NCBI GenBank assembly: GCA_016191815.1
Contig: JACPVI010000075.1
Location: 24,208-88,207 of the forward strand
Source of the DNA: Myxococcales bacterium
Lineage (GTDB): Bacteria > Myxococcota > Myxococcia > Myxococcales > Myxococcaceae
Direction of reading: 5' to 3'
Length of the DNA stretch: 64,000 nucleotides
This document shows positions 33,407 through 42,208 of the stretch, piece after piece. The notes under the pieces were generated by a model. It saw only the letters and a program-made list of their open reading frames with translations, was not told the DNA's origin and did no database searches. Within the stretch, counting starts at the first letter, position 1. The number at the start of each line of letters is the position of its first letter. Made by a program: the position numbers and the translations under genes.

Positions 33407-35068
33407 ATGCCTCGCAACTACTGGATTGGGGTGCTCCTGCTCGCGTCGTGCGCGCGGCGGCTCCCGGGAGAGGTGGAGATGGCGGGCGCAGTGGTGTACG
33501 TGGCGGAAAAAGTGCGCACGCTCGACCCGGGCCGGCCGCTGGCAAGGGCCATCGCGGTGCACGGGGGGAAGATCGTCGCCGTGGGCACCCGCGAGGAGGC
33601 CTTGGAGGCCGCGCCCGGAGCCGAGGTGGCCGAGCTCGCGGGCGCGGTGATCGTCCCCGGCCTCGCTGACTCGCACGCGCACCTCCTAGGCCTAGGCCAG
33701 GCGCGCGGAGTCGTGGCGCTCGGAGAAGCGCGCTCCCTCGAAGAGGTCCTGGAGTTGGTCCGCCGGGCGCCTGCGGAGAGCTACCAGGGAGATTGGCTCA
33801 TCGGTCGCGGTTGGGACCAGAACGACTGGCGAGAGGAGCAGCGAACCTTCCCCACCCGCTTGGAGTTGGACCGGCTCTTCCCAAAAACTCCAGTCCTCCT
33901 CACCCGGATCGACGGCCACGCGGTGTGGGCCAACACCGGAGCGCTGAGGCGGGCCAAGCTCACGCGCGAGACCAAGGACCCGCCGGGCGGACGCATTCTG
34001 CGCGACGAGGCGGGCGAGCCCACCGGGGTGTTGGTGGACAGCGCGATTGACCTGGTCGAGTCGTCGGTTCCTCCACTCACCTCCGAGCAGCGGCAGAAGC
34101 TGCTCAAGGCCGCAATTGAGCACTGCCTGAGGGTGGGCTTGACCTCGGTGCACGACGCCGGAGTGGACCTGCCCACCTTCACCTTGCTTGAGCAATGGGA
34201 CGCAGCCGGCCTCCTGCCCCTGCGCGTGTATGCGATGGCCGAAGGACGTGGCGAGAGTGCCCAGGCCTTCCTCGAGCGAGGCCCTTTCCACGGCAGGAAC
34301 CTCGAGCTGAGGGCGGTGAAGTTCCTCGCCGACGGCGCGATGGGCTCGCGGGGCGCGGCGCTCGAGGAGCCCTACAGCGACGAACCTTCCCATCGCGGGC
34401 TGCTGCTCTTCACCCCCGAGGAGCTCGCCGCACACGCCAGGGACTTCTCCGCTCGCGGCTTCCAGGTGGCGGTGCACGCCATCGGGGACCGGGCGAACCG
34501 CATCGCCCTCGACGTCCTCGGCAGCCTCGAGCGCGAGCGACCTGGCAGCCGCCCGCGGATCGAGCACGCGCAGCTTCTTAGGCTCTCCGACGTGCCAAGG
34601 TTCGCCAAGGAGAAGGTCATCGCCAGCATGCAGCCGACCCACGCCACCAGCGACATGCCGTGGGCGGAGGCCCGGGTCGGCAAGGAGCGCGTCCTTGGCG
34701 CCTACGCCTGGAAGAGCCTGCTCGAGGCCGGCGCTCACCTGGCATTCGGCAGCGACTTCCCGGTCGAGGAGGCCAACCCGCTGCTCGGGATCTACGCCGC
34801 CCGCACTCGGCAGAACCTCGCAGGCGAGCCGACCGGCGGGTGGATGCCGCTCGAGCGCATCTCGGGCGAGCAAGCGCTGGCCGCGTTCACCGTCGGCGCG
34901 GCCTACGCCTCCTTTGCCGAGGAGCGGCGCGGGAAGCTCGCTCCTGGCTTTGACGCGGACTTCGTGGCCCTGACCGTTGACCCGGTGGAGGGAGAGCCGG
35001 GCGAGCTTGCCCGAGCCAGGGTGCTGCGCACCGTGGTGGCAGGCGAAGTGGTCTACCGAGGCCCCTGA
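33407..35068 (+). CDS. Amidohydrolase family 3 (YtcJ-like) lipoprotein
   Basis: From MPRNYWIGVLLLASC the protein has 553 residues with a lipoprotein-type signal peptide (LLLASC). The metal-dependent hydrolase pattern includes ADSHAHLLGLG (HxH), VKFLADGAMGSRGA with the carboxylated-Lys region, VAVHAIGD, IEHAQLL and GSDFPVEEANPL (last Asp). This matches Amidohydrolase_3/YtcJ enzymes that hydrolyse N-substituted amides. Catalysis would occur outside the cytoplasm if the lipobox is used. Two short frames beginning upstream were rejected because the signal peptide begins here. A TATATAG element about 40 nt before the start could belong to its promoter. Confidence 0.9.
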   Translation: MPRNYWIGVLLLASCARRLPGEVEMAGAVVYVAEKVRTLDPGRPLARAIAVHGGKIVAVGTREEALEAAPGAEVAELAGAVIVPGLADSHAHLLGLGQARGVVALGEARSLEEVLELVRRAPAESYQGDWLIGRGWDQNDWREEQRTFPTRLELDRLFPKTPVLLTRIDGHAVWANTGALRRAKLTRETKDPPGGRILRDEAGEPTGVLVDSAIDLVESSVPPLTSEQRQKLLKAAIEHCLRVGLTSVHDAGVDLPTFTLLEQWDAAGLLPLRVYAMAEGRGESAQAFLERGPFHGRNLELRAVKFLADGAMGSRGAALEEPYSDEPSHRGLLLFTPEELAAHARDFSARGFQVAVHAIGDRANRIALDVLGSLERERPGSRPRIEHAQLLRLSDVPRFAKEKVIASMQPTHATSDMPWAEARVGKERVLGAYAWKSLLEAGAHLAFGSDFPVEEANPLLGIYAARTRQNLAGEPTGGWMPLERISGEQALAAFTVGAAYASFAEERRGKLAPGFDADFVALTVDPVEGEPGELARARVLRTVVAGEVVYRGP

Positions 35069-35245
35069 GGGCTCCTCGTACATCCGCGTAGGCACCTGGC
35101 GGAGATGGGCGGGCCTCCCCTCGGGCCCCAAGTCGCTGTGCCGGCCAGCGCGGCGGAAGAGCTTCCAGGGCGCAGCGGGCTGGTGTCCTCTCGAGCCAGA
35201 GTCCATGTTGCTCGCGGTGGCGAGCCCGCGGGCTGGAACGGCAAC

Positions 35246-36643
35246 ATGCAACAGGAGTCGAGCAACGGCTTGAACCTGGACAAGGTGCTCGGCCGGGTCG
35301 CGCGCGAGACGGGCACCGAGTACGGCCAGTTGGTGAAGGCGGCCGAGCAGGCGGTGCTCCAGGCCGCCAAGCGCCACTTCGGGCCGGAGCGGTCGCTCGA
35401 GGCTCGGTACAACTCGGAGGATGGACTTGTGGAGCTGTTCGAGAGGGTCTCGGTGGTGGACCGTCTCTCCGGCCCCAAGACAGCTGGCCAGATCGCCGTC
35501 CGAGAGGCCCGGCGGAGGGGCTTGCAGGTCCGCCCCGGTGAGCAGCTGGTCTTCCAGCTCTTCTATCGGCCCGAGGACGAAGCCCAGGCCAAGGCGCAGG
35601 AGCAGCAGGTCGGCGATGTGCTGGGGGTCAAGGCCTCGCGCCGGGGGTTCGACCAGATCGCGGCCCAAACGCTCAAGCAGCTCATCCTCCACCACACCCG
35701 CGAGGCGGAGCGCCGGCGCATCTGCGAGGAGTACCAAAGCTGCGAGGGGTGCATCGTCTCGGGGGTGGTCCGACGCCTCGAGCGTGGCGACATCATCGTC
35801 GATCTGGGCCGGGCGGAGGCCATCCTCCCCGCGCGGGCCCAGGTCCGCCGGGAGACCTTCCGGCCTGGCGATCGAATCCACGCCTCCGTGTTGGGAGTGC
35901 TCCCCGAAGCGCGTGGGCCGCAGGTGGTCCTCTCGCGAGCTTCGGTCGGCTTCGTCACCAAACTGCTGGCGCGCGAGGTTCCCGAGGTCGCCAACGGCTC
36001 GGTGCTGATCGAGGCGGCGGCGCGGGAGCCGGGCGCACGGACCAAGATCGCGGTCCATTCACGTGATCCGGCGGTGGACTCGGTCGCCGCCTGTCTCGGC
36101 CCGCGGGGGAGTCGCATGCGGGCGGTGGTCCGCGAGCTGCGCGGAGAGCGGGTCGATCTGGTCCGCTTCGAGGAGGATCCAGCTCGGTTCGTGGGCGGAG
36201 CGCTCGCTCCCGCTACCGCGTCGCGGATCATCGTGGACGAAGCCAGTCACTCAATGGAGGTGGTCGTCCCCGATGATCAGGTGTCCCTCGCCATCGGGAA
36301 AAGAGGACTGAACGTGCGGCTGTCCGCACGCCTCACCGGCTGGAGGCTGGACATCAACAGCGAGAGCCGGATCCACGCGATGCGCGAATTCGCCCGGCGC
36401 TCGCTCAGCGGACTGCACGGCATCGATCCGGTGCTTGCGGAAACCCTCTACAGCTACGGCTTTCGCCAGGCGAGGGACGTGGCGCTCGCCTCGCCGCGGC
36501 TTCTGGCACAGATCCCCGGGGTGGATCCCCAGCTCGTCCCCGAGATGCAGGCCTCCGCCCGCGCCCGGATGGAGCAGGACTCGAGCGAGCTGGCGCGCAT
36601 CGAGCGGGAGCGCACCGTCCCGATCATCGAGGCGAGCCCGTGA
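35246..36643 (+). CDS. nusA: NusA-family transcription factor, possibly a paralogue
   Basis: The 465-residue protein has the NusA order: N-terminal domain (MQQESSNGLNLDKVLGRVA, ending near 125), S1 domain (IVSGVVRRLERGDIIVDLG), KH1 (SRDPAVDSVAACLGPRGSRM), KH2 (VVVPDDQVSLAIGKRGLNVRLSARLTGWRLDI) and a short C-terminal helical region (GIDPVLAETLYSYGF). NusA binds RNA polymerase and RNA and controls pausing and termination. The KH1 motif differs from the common VDPVGACVGxRG (Pro to Ser, Gly to Ala). It is not in the usual rimP-nusA-infB cluster. So this may be a second NusA. The start is the ATG after the amidohydrolase gene; longer frames upstream look non-coding. Confidence 0.85.
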   Translation: MQQESSNGLNLDKVLGRVARETGTEYGQLVKAAEQAVLQAAKRHFGPERSLEARYNSEDGLVELFERVSVVDRLSGPKTAGQIAVREARRRGLQVRPGEQLVFQLFYRPEDEAQAKAQEQQVGDVLGVKASRRGFDQIAAQTLKQLILHHTREAERRRICEEYQSCEGCIVSGVVRRLERGDIIVDLGRAEAILPARAQVRRETFRPGDRIHASVLGVLPEARGPQVVLSRASVGFVTKLLAREVPEVANGSVLIEAAAREPGARTKIAVHSRDPAVDSVAACLGPRGSRMRAVVRELRGERVDLVRFEEDPARFVGGALAPATASRIIVDEASHSMEVVVPDDQVSLAIGKRGLNVRLSARLTGWRLDINSESRIHAMREFARRSLSGLHGIDPVLAETLYSYGFRQARDVALASPRLLAQIPGVDPQLVPEMQASARARMEQDSSELARIERERTVPIIEASP

Positions 36644-36729
36644 GCGGCAGCTGAATCAGTGGGCCAAGGTGCCAGGCGGCGGGGGTGCCTGCGCAGCGGC
36701 GGATGCGGGCCTAGCTTGTTCTTCGCGCC

Positions 36730-37392
36730 ATGCAACTGGACCGCGAAATCGTGGAGATCGAGGGCTCGCCCGAGCAGTTGGTGGGCATCCTGAGGAGAGA
36801 AGGGATACGCGACGAGCGGATATTGAAAGCCTTTGGCGCCGTGCGGCGAGACCTGTTTCTGCCCCCCGAGTCGCGGCCAGCGGCCTACCTGGACTCGCCG
36901 GCCCCCATCGGCCACGGACAAGTGACCACCCAGCCCTCGCTGATCGCGCGGATGCTGGAGGGGCTCCAACTGCTTGGCGACGAGCGCGTACTGGAGGTGG
37001 GCACCGGCTCCGGCTACCAGACCGCCCTCCTTGGGCTTCTCTGCCGGGAGGTGTATTCCATCGAACGGTTCCGCGACCTCGCCGAACGTGCGCGCGCTGG
37101 CCTGGCGCCGGCCGGAGTCCGCAACGCCCGGCTCTTCGTGGGAGATGGGACCCTGGGTCTGCCGGAGCACGCTCCGTTCGACGCGATCATCGTCTCCGCT
37201 GCTTCTCCGCTGGTGCCGCAGCCGCTCTCCGAGCAGCTGGCCGAGGGCGGCCGGCTGGTCCAGCCCATCGGCCCGGGCGGGGAAGAAGTGGTGGTGGTTT
37301 TTCGAAAGCGCCGAACCAAGCTGGTCCGCGAGACTCCCCTTACCCGGGCGGTCTTCGTACCGCTGGTGGGCGAGCATGGCGCTCCTTCATGA
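36730..37392 (+). CDS. pcm: Protein-L-isoaspartate O-methyltransferase
   Basis: The 220-residue enzyme has the family signature PIGHGQVTTQPSLIARMLE near residues 59-77, the SAM motif VLEVGTGSGYQTALL (87-101), and DAIIVSAA plus LVQPIGPGGEE. It methylates isoaspartyl residues in damaged proteins so they can revert to aspartate. Length is usual. A longer N-terminal helix is present (EIVEIEGSPEQLVGILRREG), as in many Pcm proteins. It ends 6 nt inside the convergent dehydrogenase gene. Confidence 0.93.
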   Translation: MQLDREIVEIEGSPEQLVGILRREGIRDERILKAFGAVRRDLFLPPESRPAAYLDSPAPIGHGQVTTQPSLIARMLEGLQLLGDERVLEVGTGSGYQTALLGLLCREVYSIERFRDLAERARAGLAPAGVRNARLFVGDGTLGLPEHAPFDAIIVSAASPLVPQPLSEQLAEGGRLVQPIGPGGEEVVVVFRKRRTKLVRETPLTRAVFVPLVGEHGAPS

Positions 37393-38253
37393 TGCCGGCT
37401 TGCCGCGGATGTGGGCGATGACCGCCGAGTAGTCCAGCTCCCCCAAGCCCCGCGCTCTCGCAGCGGCGAAGTGCTCCTGGATCGCCCGCGCCATCTCCAG
37501 CGGCCTGCCCACCCTCGCCGCCGCCCGGCAGACGAGCCCCATGTCCTTCGCCGCCAGGGCGAGGCTGAAGTTGGCCGGGTACTGGCCGCCCTCGATGTTG
37601 GCCCGCTTGCGCTTCACCGTGGGCGCGATCGGCGAGTCGGCCAGGGCGTCCAGCGCCACCCGCTCCTCCACACCCAGCGCGTCGGCGAGGGAGAGCGCCT
37701 CTCCCAGCCCGACCATCAGCGCGCCCAGGGTGGAGTTCACCACCAGCTTGAGCGCCGCCCCTGCGCCCGGGCCTCCCACGTACCTTGGAGCTCCCATGGC
37801 CGAGAGCACGCCCTTCCATCGCTCGAAGCTCGAAGGAGATCCGCCGAAGTAGATGTGCAGCGAGCCCTCCTGGGCCTGCGGGACAGTCCCCAGGACCGGG
37901 GCGTCGATCACCTCCGCGCGGCCGCTCAGCCGCGAGGCGAGCTGGCGGACGACCTCCGGCCCGACAGTGGACATGTCGATGAGCGAGGCGCCGGCCGGCA
38001 GCCCTTCAGCCAGCCCTTCGGGGCCGAAGACCACCTGCTCCAGCGCCTCCGGGGTGGAGACCATGGTGATGGCCGCTTCCACTCCGCGCGACGCGTCGGC
38101 GGGAGTGGAGGCCCGGTGGGCTCTTTTCGCCACCAGGGCGTCGGCACGCTCAGGGGTCCGGTTCCACACGTTGAGCCGGTGCCCCGCCGCCAAGAGCCGC
38201 GCGGCCATCGGAGCGCCCATTCGACCCGTACCGCAGAAGGCGAGCTTGGCCAT
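37387..38253 (-). CDS. 3-hydroxyisobutyrate dehydrogenase-like NAD(P)-dependent oxidoreductase
   Basis: The 288-residue protein begins MAKLAFCGTGRMGAPMAARLL (GxGxxG at 8-13), has VDAPVLGTVPQAQEGSLHIYFGG and GAALKLVVNSTLGALM, with the catalytic Lys of the beta-hydroxyacid dehydrogenases. This family oxidises 3-hydroxyisobutyrate, tartronate semialdehyde or related acids, or reduces small aldehydes. The substrate cannot be told; the absence of a valine-degradation cluster argues against a dedicated HIBADH. A good GGGGAGGA ribosome binding site precedes the ATG. It lies 24 nt downstream of the R3H ATPase and is probably in one transcript. Confidence 0.85.
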   Translation of the reverse strand: MAKLAFCGTGRMGAPMAARLLAAGHRLNVWNRTPERADALVAKRAHRASTPADASRGVEAAITMVSTPEALEQVVFGPEGLAEGLPAGASLIDMSTVGPEVVRQLASRLSGRAEVIDAPVLGTVPQAQEGSLHIYFGGSPSSFERWKGVLSAMGAPRYVGGPGAGAALKLVVNSTLGALMVGLGEALSLADALGVEERVALDALADSPIAPTVKRKRANIEGGQYPANFSLALAAKDMGLVCRAAARVGRPLEMARAIQEHFAAARARGLGELDYSAVIAHIRGKPAS

Positions 38254-38277
38254 GCGCTTCCTCCCCGGGGAGACCGG

Positions 38278-39837
38278 TTACCACTGCTGGGGCTCCTCAG
38301 GGAAGGCCTCCTCGGCGGCGGCCTCGGGCGGGTGGATGACGAGGTGGCGCATCGGCTCGCTCCCGATGCTGGTGCTGTCGAGGTGGTATCGGGTGATGAG
38401 GCGGTGCTGGAGCCTCCGGAGCCAGGGCGGGCGGGGCGCCAGCGGCACCGAGACTCCTTCGGTCACCACCCTCTGGATGGCGTGCTCGACCTCCGCCACC
38501 GCCTCGCGCACCCGGGCATCCTCCGCTTCCTCGGTGAGGTGCAAGGCGCCTCTCAGTACCCTTTGCAGCTCGGCGGAAGTGCCGCGCTTGACCGGGTACA
38601 CCTGCACCTCTCCGGTCTCCGCGGCGTGGCGGATCCGCGGATCCTCGGCGCGCGAGCGGTGGACCACCACCACGTCCGCCCGCTCTAGCCTGTCGACCAC
38701 CCTCGCCTCCAGCCCGAGCGCGCGGACCGCCTTCTCCAGTTGCTCCCGGCTGAGGCCGTGGGCGTAGAGGCGAGCTGGCTCCTGCGCCTTGGGCGGAGGA
38801 GCCGGGAGGGGAATCGGAGCCGCCGCGGCCACCGACTCGGCGACGATTCGACCCCCGCGGTCTCGCCGGCGCCGTTCGGCGCGGGCGGGCCGACCGGTGA
38901 GGACGTGGTCCACCGCGCCGGCGGTGTCCCGATGGACCATCACCTCGTCTCGCCCGACCAGCTCCACCACGATGTCGAAGGTGGGCGGGGCTCTCCGCTC
39001 GGTGATGGTCTTCTGGGTTCCCCGCCGCCGGGCTTCCTCGTCGCTCAGGGTGACGGTGTGCACGCCCCCCACCAGGTCGGAGAGGGTGGGGTTGAGGATC
39101 AGGTTCTCCAGGGTGTTTCCGTGGGCGGTGGCGATGAGCTGGACGCCCCGCTCGGCGATGGTGCGAGCGGCGGCGGCCTCGGCCTCGGTGCCGATCTCGT
39201 CGATGACGATCGCCTCCGGCATGTGGTTCTCCACCGCCTCGATCATCACCGCGTGCTGGCGGTCGGGCCTGGGCACTTGCATCCTCCGGGCGCGGCCGAT
39301 CGCCGGGTGGGGCACGTCGCCATCGCCGCCGATCTCGTTGGAGGTGTCGATCACCACCACTCGCTTGCCGAAATCGTCGGCGAGCACCCGCGCCACCTCG
39401 CGCAGCTTGGTGGTCTTGCCGATGCCCGGGCGCCCGAGCAGGAGCAGGTTGAGCCCGCTCTCCACCAGGTCGCGCAGCATGTCGATGGTGCCGTACACCG
39501 CCCGGCCGGCCCGCAAGGTGAGGCCCACCACGGTGCCGCGGCGGTTGCGAATGGCGGAGATGCGGTGCAGCGTCCGCTCGATCCCGGCCCGGTTGTCCTC
39601 CCCGAACTCGCCCACCCGCTCCACCACGAAGTCCAGCTGCTCGGCCCGCACCGCCCCTTCGGTGAGCCTCACCGTCTCGGAGGCCATCCGCGCGGTGGGG
39701 GGACGCCCGAGGTCCAGCACCACCTCCAGCAACTCCTCGAGCGGGTGCTCGATCACCGCCGCCCGGATGGGCTCGGGCAAAACGTCCACCAACTGCCTCA
39801 GCTCGACCTCGAGCTGCGCGCGGGAGTCGTCGTCCAT
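38278..39837 (-). CDS. R3H-domain AAA-type nucleic-acid-binding ATPase (Ycf45-like)
   Basis: From MDDDSRAQLEVELRQL the protein has 519 residues: an N-terminal domain (RIGRPPTARM, about 1-110), an ATPase domain with Walker A LLLLGRPGIGKTTKLREV, Walker B VVVIDTSNE and EAIVIDEIGTEAEAAAARTIAERG, a linker rich in Pro and Arg, and a C-terminal R3H region (RLQHRLITRYHLDSTSIG then EPMRHLVIHPP). The same order occurs in Ycf45/YlxR3-type proteins of cyanobacteria and in the SpoIIIAA-like ATPase part. It binds nucleic acid in the cytoplasm; the role is unknown. Upstream start codons were rejected because that sequence is not coding in character. Confidence 0.85.
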   Translation of the reverse strand: MDDDSRAQLEVELRQLVDVLPEPIRAAVIEHPLEELLEVVLDLGRPPTARMASETVRLTEGAVRAEQLDFVVERVGEFGEDNRAGIERTLHRISAIRNRRGTVVGLTLRAGRAVYGTIDMLRDLVESGLNLLLLGRPGIGKTTKLREVARVLADDFGKRVVVIDTSNEIGGDGDVPHPAIGRARRMQVPRPDRQHAVMIEAVENHMPEAIVIDEIGTEAEAAAARTIAERGVQLIATAHGNTLENLILNPTLSDLVGGVHTVTLSDEEARRRGTQKTITERRAPPTFDIVVELVGRDEVMVHRDTAGAVDHVLTGRPARAERRRRDRGGRIVAESVAAAAPIPLPAPPPKAQEPARLYAHGLSREQLEKAVRALGLEARVVDRLERADVVVVHRSRAEDPRIRHAAETGEVQVYPVKRGTSAELQRVLRGALHLTEEAEDARVREAVAEVEHAIQRVVTEGVSVPLAPRPPWLRRLQHRLITRYHLDSTSIGSEPMRHLVIHPPEAAAEEAFPEEPQQW

Positions 39838-39908
39838 CGCTCGCCCAGAGGACGAAAGGAGCGCCCGCCCGCCCCACCTACCCTCGTCGCACGGGCGCTC
39901 GCGTCCAC

Positions 39909-40295
39909 CTACACCGGCTGCGGCCGGCGGCGCCTGAGCATCGGCTCTCCGTGCGCGGGCACGAGCGAGCTGATGAAGACGGCCAGCGCCACCAGGGCGT
40001 TGTTCCACACGGTGGCGATGGTGTCAGCCGGCAGGGCGAAGGCGGAGATGAACAGCCACACCGCCAGAGCGGTGTTGACGAAACGCGCCGTCGAGGTCCA
40101 CAGCGCGATGACCGCGAAGAGGACCACCAGCACGCCGAGGATCCAGGTGTTGTTCATCTGCGCTGGCGAGTGCCTCCAGGCGAACGCCGAGATGAAGAGC
40201 CATGTGCCAAGCACGATGTTGACCGCACGTGCCGTCCTGCTCCGCCGATCACCGGTCAGCTCGAGCGGCTTGCGGCGAATCGCTTCCTGAGCCAT
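39909..40295 (-). CDS. SPW-repeat membrane protein
   Basis: The 128-residue protein begins MAQEAIRRKPLELTGDRRSR and contains two similar pairs of helices: VNIVLGTWLFISAFAWRHS plus WILGVLVVLFAVIALW, and FVNTALAVWLFISAFALP plus ALVALAVFISSL. The internal duplication with F-I-S-A-F-A is the SPW pattern (four helices). The function of SPW proteins is not known. A strong GGAGGA ribosome binding site supports the start. A long frame upstream in the same phase is not used. Confidence 0.85.
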   Translation of the reverse strand: MAQEAIRRKPLELTGDRRSRTARAVNIVLGTWLFISAFAWRHSPAQMNNTWILGVLVVLFAVIALWTSTARFVNTALAVWLFISAFALPADTIATVWNNALVALAVFISSLVPAHGEPMLRRRRPQPV

Positions 40296-40381
40296 CGAAG
40301 TCCTCCGAAAGGGGCCCGCCCTACCGATGGCCACGCCGGCCCGACCCGAGTACCGAGTGGGCGTGCGCGGGAGCGCATGGC

Positions 40382-40537
40382 CTACGGCTTGGGGGCCGCC
40401 CGGCGAGGGCAGCGCACGGCGGGCGTTTTCAGAATCCAGGCCGCGTGGCCGAAGTAGGTGGCCTCCACGCTCCTGGGCTGGGCGAGGGCGGGAGCGGCCA
40501 GCAGGGCGAGGGCGATGGGGAGTCGGAGCGAGTGCAT
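40382..40537 (-). CDS. Small exported peptide (51 aa)
   Basis: A 51-residue frame begins MHSLRLPIALALLAAPALAQ, a clear signal peptide with AxA cleavage before Gln20 or Pro21, followed by about 31 residues including VEATYFGHAAWILKTPAV and a basic tail (RCPRRAAPKP). A GGAGGT ribosome binding site lies at the right distance from the ATG. The mature peptide has no recognisable family. It is transcribed on the minus strand opposite the ABC binding-protein gene and before the SPW gene. It may be a secreted signal or a stress peptide; this is speculation. Confidence 0.5.
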   Translation of the reverse strand: MHSLRLPIALALLAAPALAQPRSVEATYFGHAAWILKTPAVRCPRRAAPKP

Positions 40538-40645
40538 GGCGTCTACCTCCGTGGCTTCGCATACCACCCGGGCAGTGGGCTTCAACGGGCAATCGCCGCG
40601 GGTGGTGGGTGCGAACAGTGGTCGGTGCGCGGAATCTCTTGCGCG

Positions 40646-42208
40646 ATGGGCCGAGCGCCGCTGACGATTCGGTCGGTGAACCGGTTCTGGATCTGCGTGC
40701 TCCTCTTCGCTTCTCCCCTCGCGCGGGCGGAGGAGGACCTGAGCTGGCACGAGGTTCGCCGGTCCGGCCTCTTGCGCTGGGGAGCCGACGCCCAGGGCGG
40801 TGCGCCGTACGTGTTTCAGGATCCAATGGACCCCAACCACCTGGTCGGCTTCGAAGTGGACCTGGCGGACGAGTTGGCGGCGCGGCTCGGGGTGCGCGCG
40901 GTTCCGGTGCAGGGCCCGTGGGACAAGCTGCTCGAGCTTCTTCGGCGCGGCGACTTCGACGTGGCGCTGAATGGAATCGAGGTGGCGGAGGAGAAGCGGC
41001 GGGTGGCCTCGCTCAGCCGCCCCTACTATGTGGCCAGCGAACAGCTGACGGTGCGCAAGGGAGACTCCTCGGCGCCGAGGGACTTCGCCTCGCTCCGAGG
41101 GAAGAAGGTGGGGACGTTGCCGGGCTCGCTCGCGGAGCGGATTCTCCAGCGGGCGGGGGCGGAGGCGCGCGCCTACGACGGCGGGCAGAACGAGATCTAC
41201 GAGGACCTCCGGCTGGGGCGGCTCGACGCGGTGCTCCTCGATGCGCCGGTGGCGATGTACTACGGAGAGCTGGACGAGGCGTTCGAGGCGGCGCCCGGCT
41301 CCTTCGGCGAGGTGAGCTACGCGGTTGCGGTGAGGCCCGGTGAGCAGGCGCTGCTGCGCAAGCTGGACCAGACGCTCGAGGAGATGGCGAAGGACGGGAC
41401 GCTCCGGCGCATCTACGAGCGGTGGGGGCTCTGGAACGAGCAAACCGCGCGGCTGCTCGAAGACCGGCAGGCTGAGCCCCGCGGGGTGGCGGTGGAGCAT
41501 GAGCGGTGGAGGGCGGCGGTGGGGAGGCTGCCGCCGTTCTGGGAGCGGGTGCGGGGGCGCTATCCGTCGCTGTTGGGGCTGTTCGCGCACGGCGCGGCGA
41601 CGACCCTGGTGCTGTCGGTGCTGGCGATGGGGCTGGCGGTGGCCTTGGGGGTGGTGCTGGCGGCGGGGAGGGTGAGCGGCGCACGCCTGGTCCGCTGGGC
41701 CTGCCTGGGGTACGTCGAGTTTTTCCGCGGCACGCCGCTGCTGATCCAGCTCACCATGGTGTACTTCGGGCTGCCCGAGGTGGGGGTGAAGCTGGATCCA
41801 TTCCTGGCGGGGTGGCTGGCGCTCGGGCTGAACTACGCGGCGGCGGAAGCGGAGAATTACCGAGCCGGGTTGGAGAGCGTGCCCGCCGGCCAGTCGGAGG
41901 CGGCGGAGGTGTTGGGGCTCAGCCGCTGGCAGTCGCTCAGGCACGTGGTGGGGCCGCAGGCGGTGCGGGTGGCGATTCCTCCGATGACCAACGACTTCAT
42001 CGCGCTGCTCAAGGACAGCTCGCTGGTGTCGCTGGTCACCTTGACCGAGCTGACCAGGACGTACGTCAACCTGGCCAGCTCGACGCGGGATCATCTGGGG
42101 CTCGGGGTGATGGTGGCGGTTTGGTACCTGGTGATCGGGCTGCCGTTCGCCCTGCTCGCCAGGTGGGCGGAGCGCTACTTCGGGCGGCACCTGAGGAGAG
42201 CGGCGTGA
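40646..42208 (+). CDS. Amino-acid ABC transporter: binding protein fused to permease
   Basis: The 520-residue protein has a signal-like N-terminal helix (FWICVLLFASPLARA), a solute-binding domain of the polar amino-acid (SBP_bac_3) type (about 30-270, GGAPYVFQDPMDPNHLVGFEVDLADELAARLG) and a permease domain (about 300-520) with about five helices and the EAA-type loop ESVPAGQSEAAEVLGLSRWQSLRHVVGPQAVRVAIPP. Fusions of binding protein to permease occur in the GlnPQ/HisM groups. It imports a polar amino acid such as glutamine, which cannot be specified. It overlaps the ATPase gene (GTGA), so both halves are one operon. Confidence 0.9.
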   Translation: MGRAPLTIRSVNRFWICVLLFASPLARAEEDLSWHEVRRSGLLRWGADAQGGAPYVFQDPMDPNHLVGFEVDLADELAARLGVRAVPVQGPWDKLLELLRRGDFDVALNGIEVAEEKRRVASLSRPYYVASEQLTVRKGDSSAPRDFASLRGKKVGTLPGSLAERILQRAGAEARAYDGGQNEIYEDLRLGRLDAVLLDAPVAMYYGELDEAFEAAPGSFGEVSYAVAVRPGEQALLRKLDQTLEEMAKDGTLRRIYERWGLWNEQTARLLEDRQAEPRGVAVEHERWRAAVGRLPPFWERVRGRYPSLLGLFAHGAATTLVLSVLAMGLAVALGVVLAAGRVSGARLVRWACLGYVEFFRGTPLLIQLTMVYFGLPEVGVKLDPFLAGWLALGLNYAAAEAENYRAGLESVPAGQSEAAEVLGLSRWQSLRHVVGPQAVRVAIPPMTNDFIALLKDSSLVSLVTLTELTRTYVNLASSTRDHLGLGVMVAVWYLVIGLPFALLARWAERYFGRHLRRAA

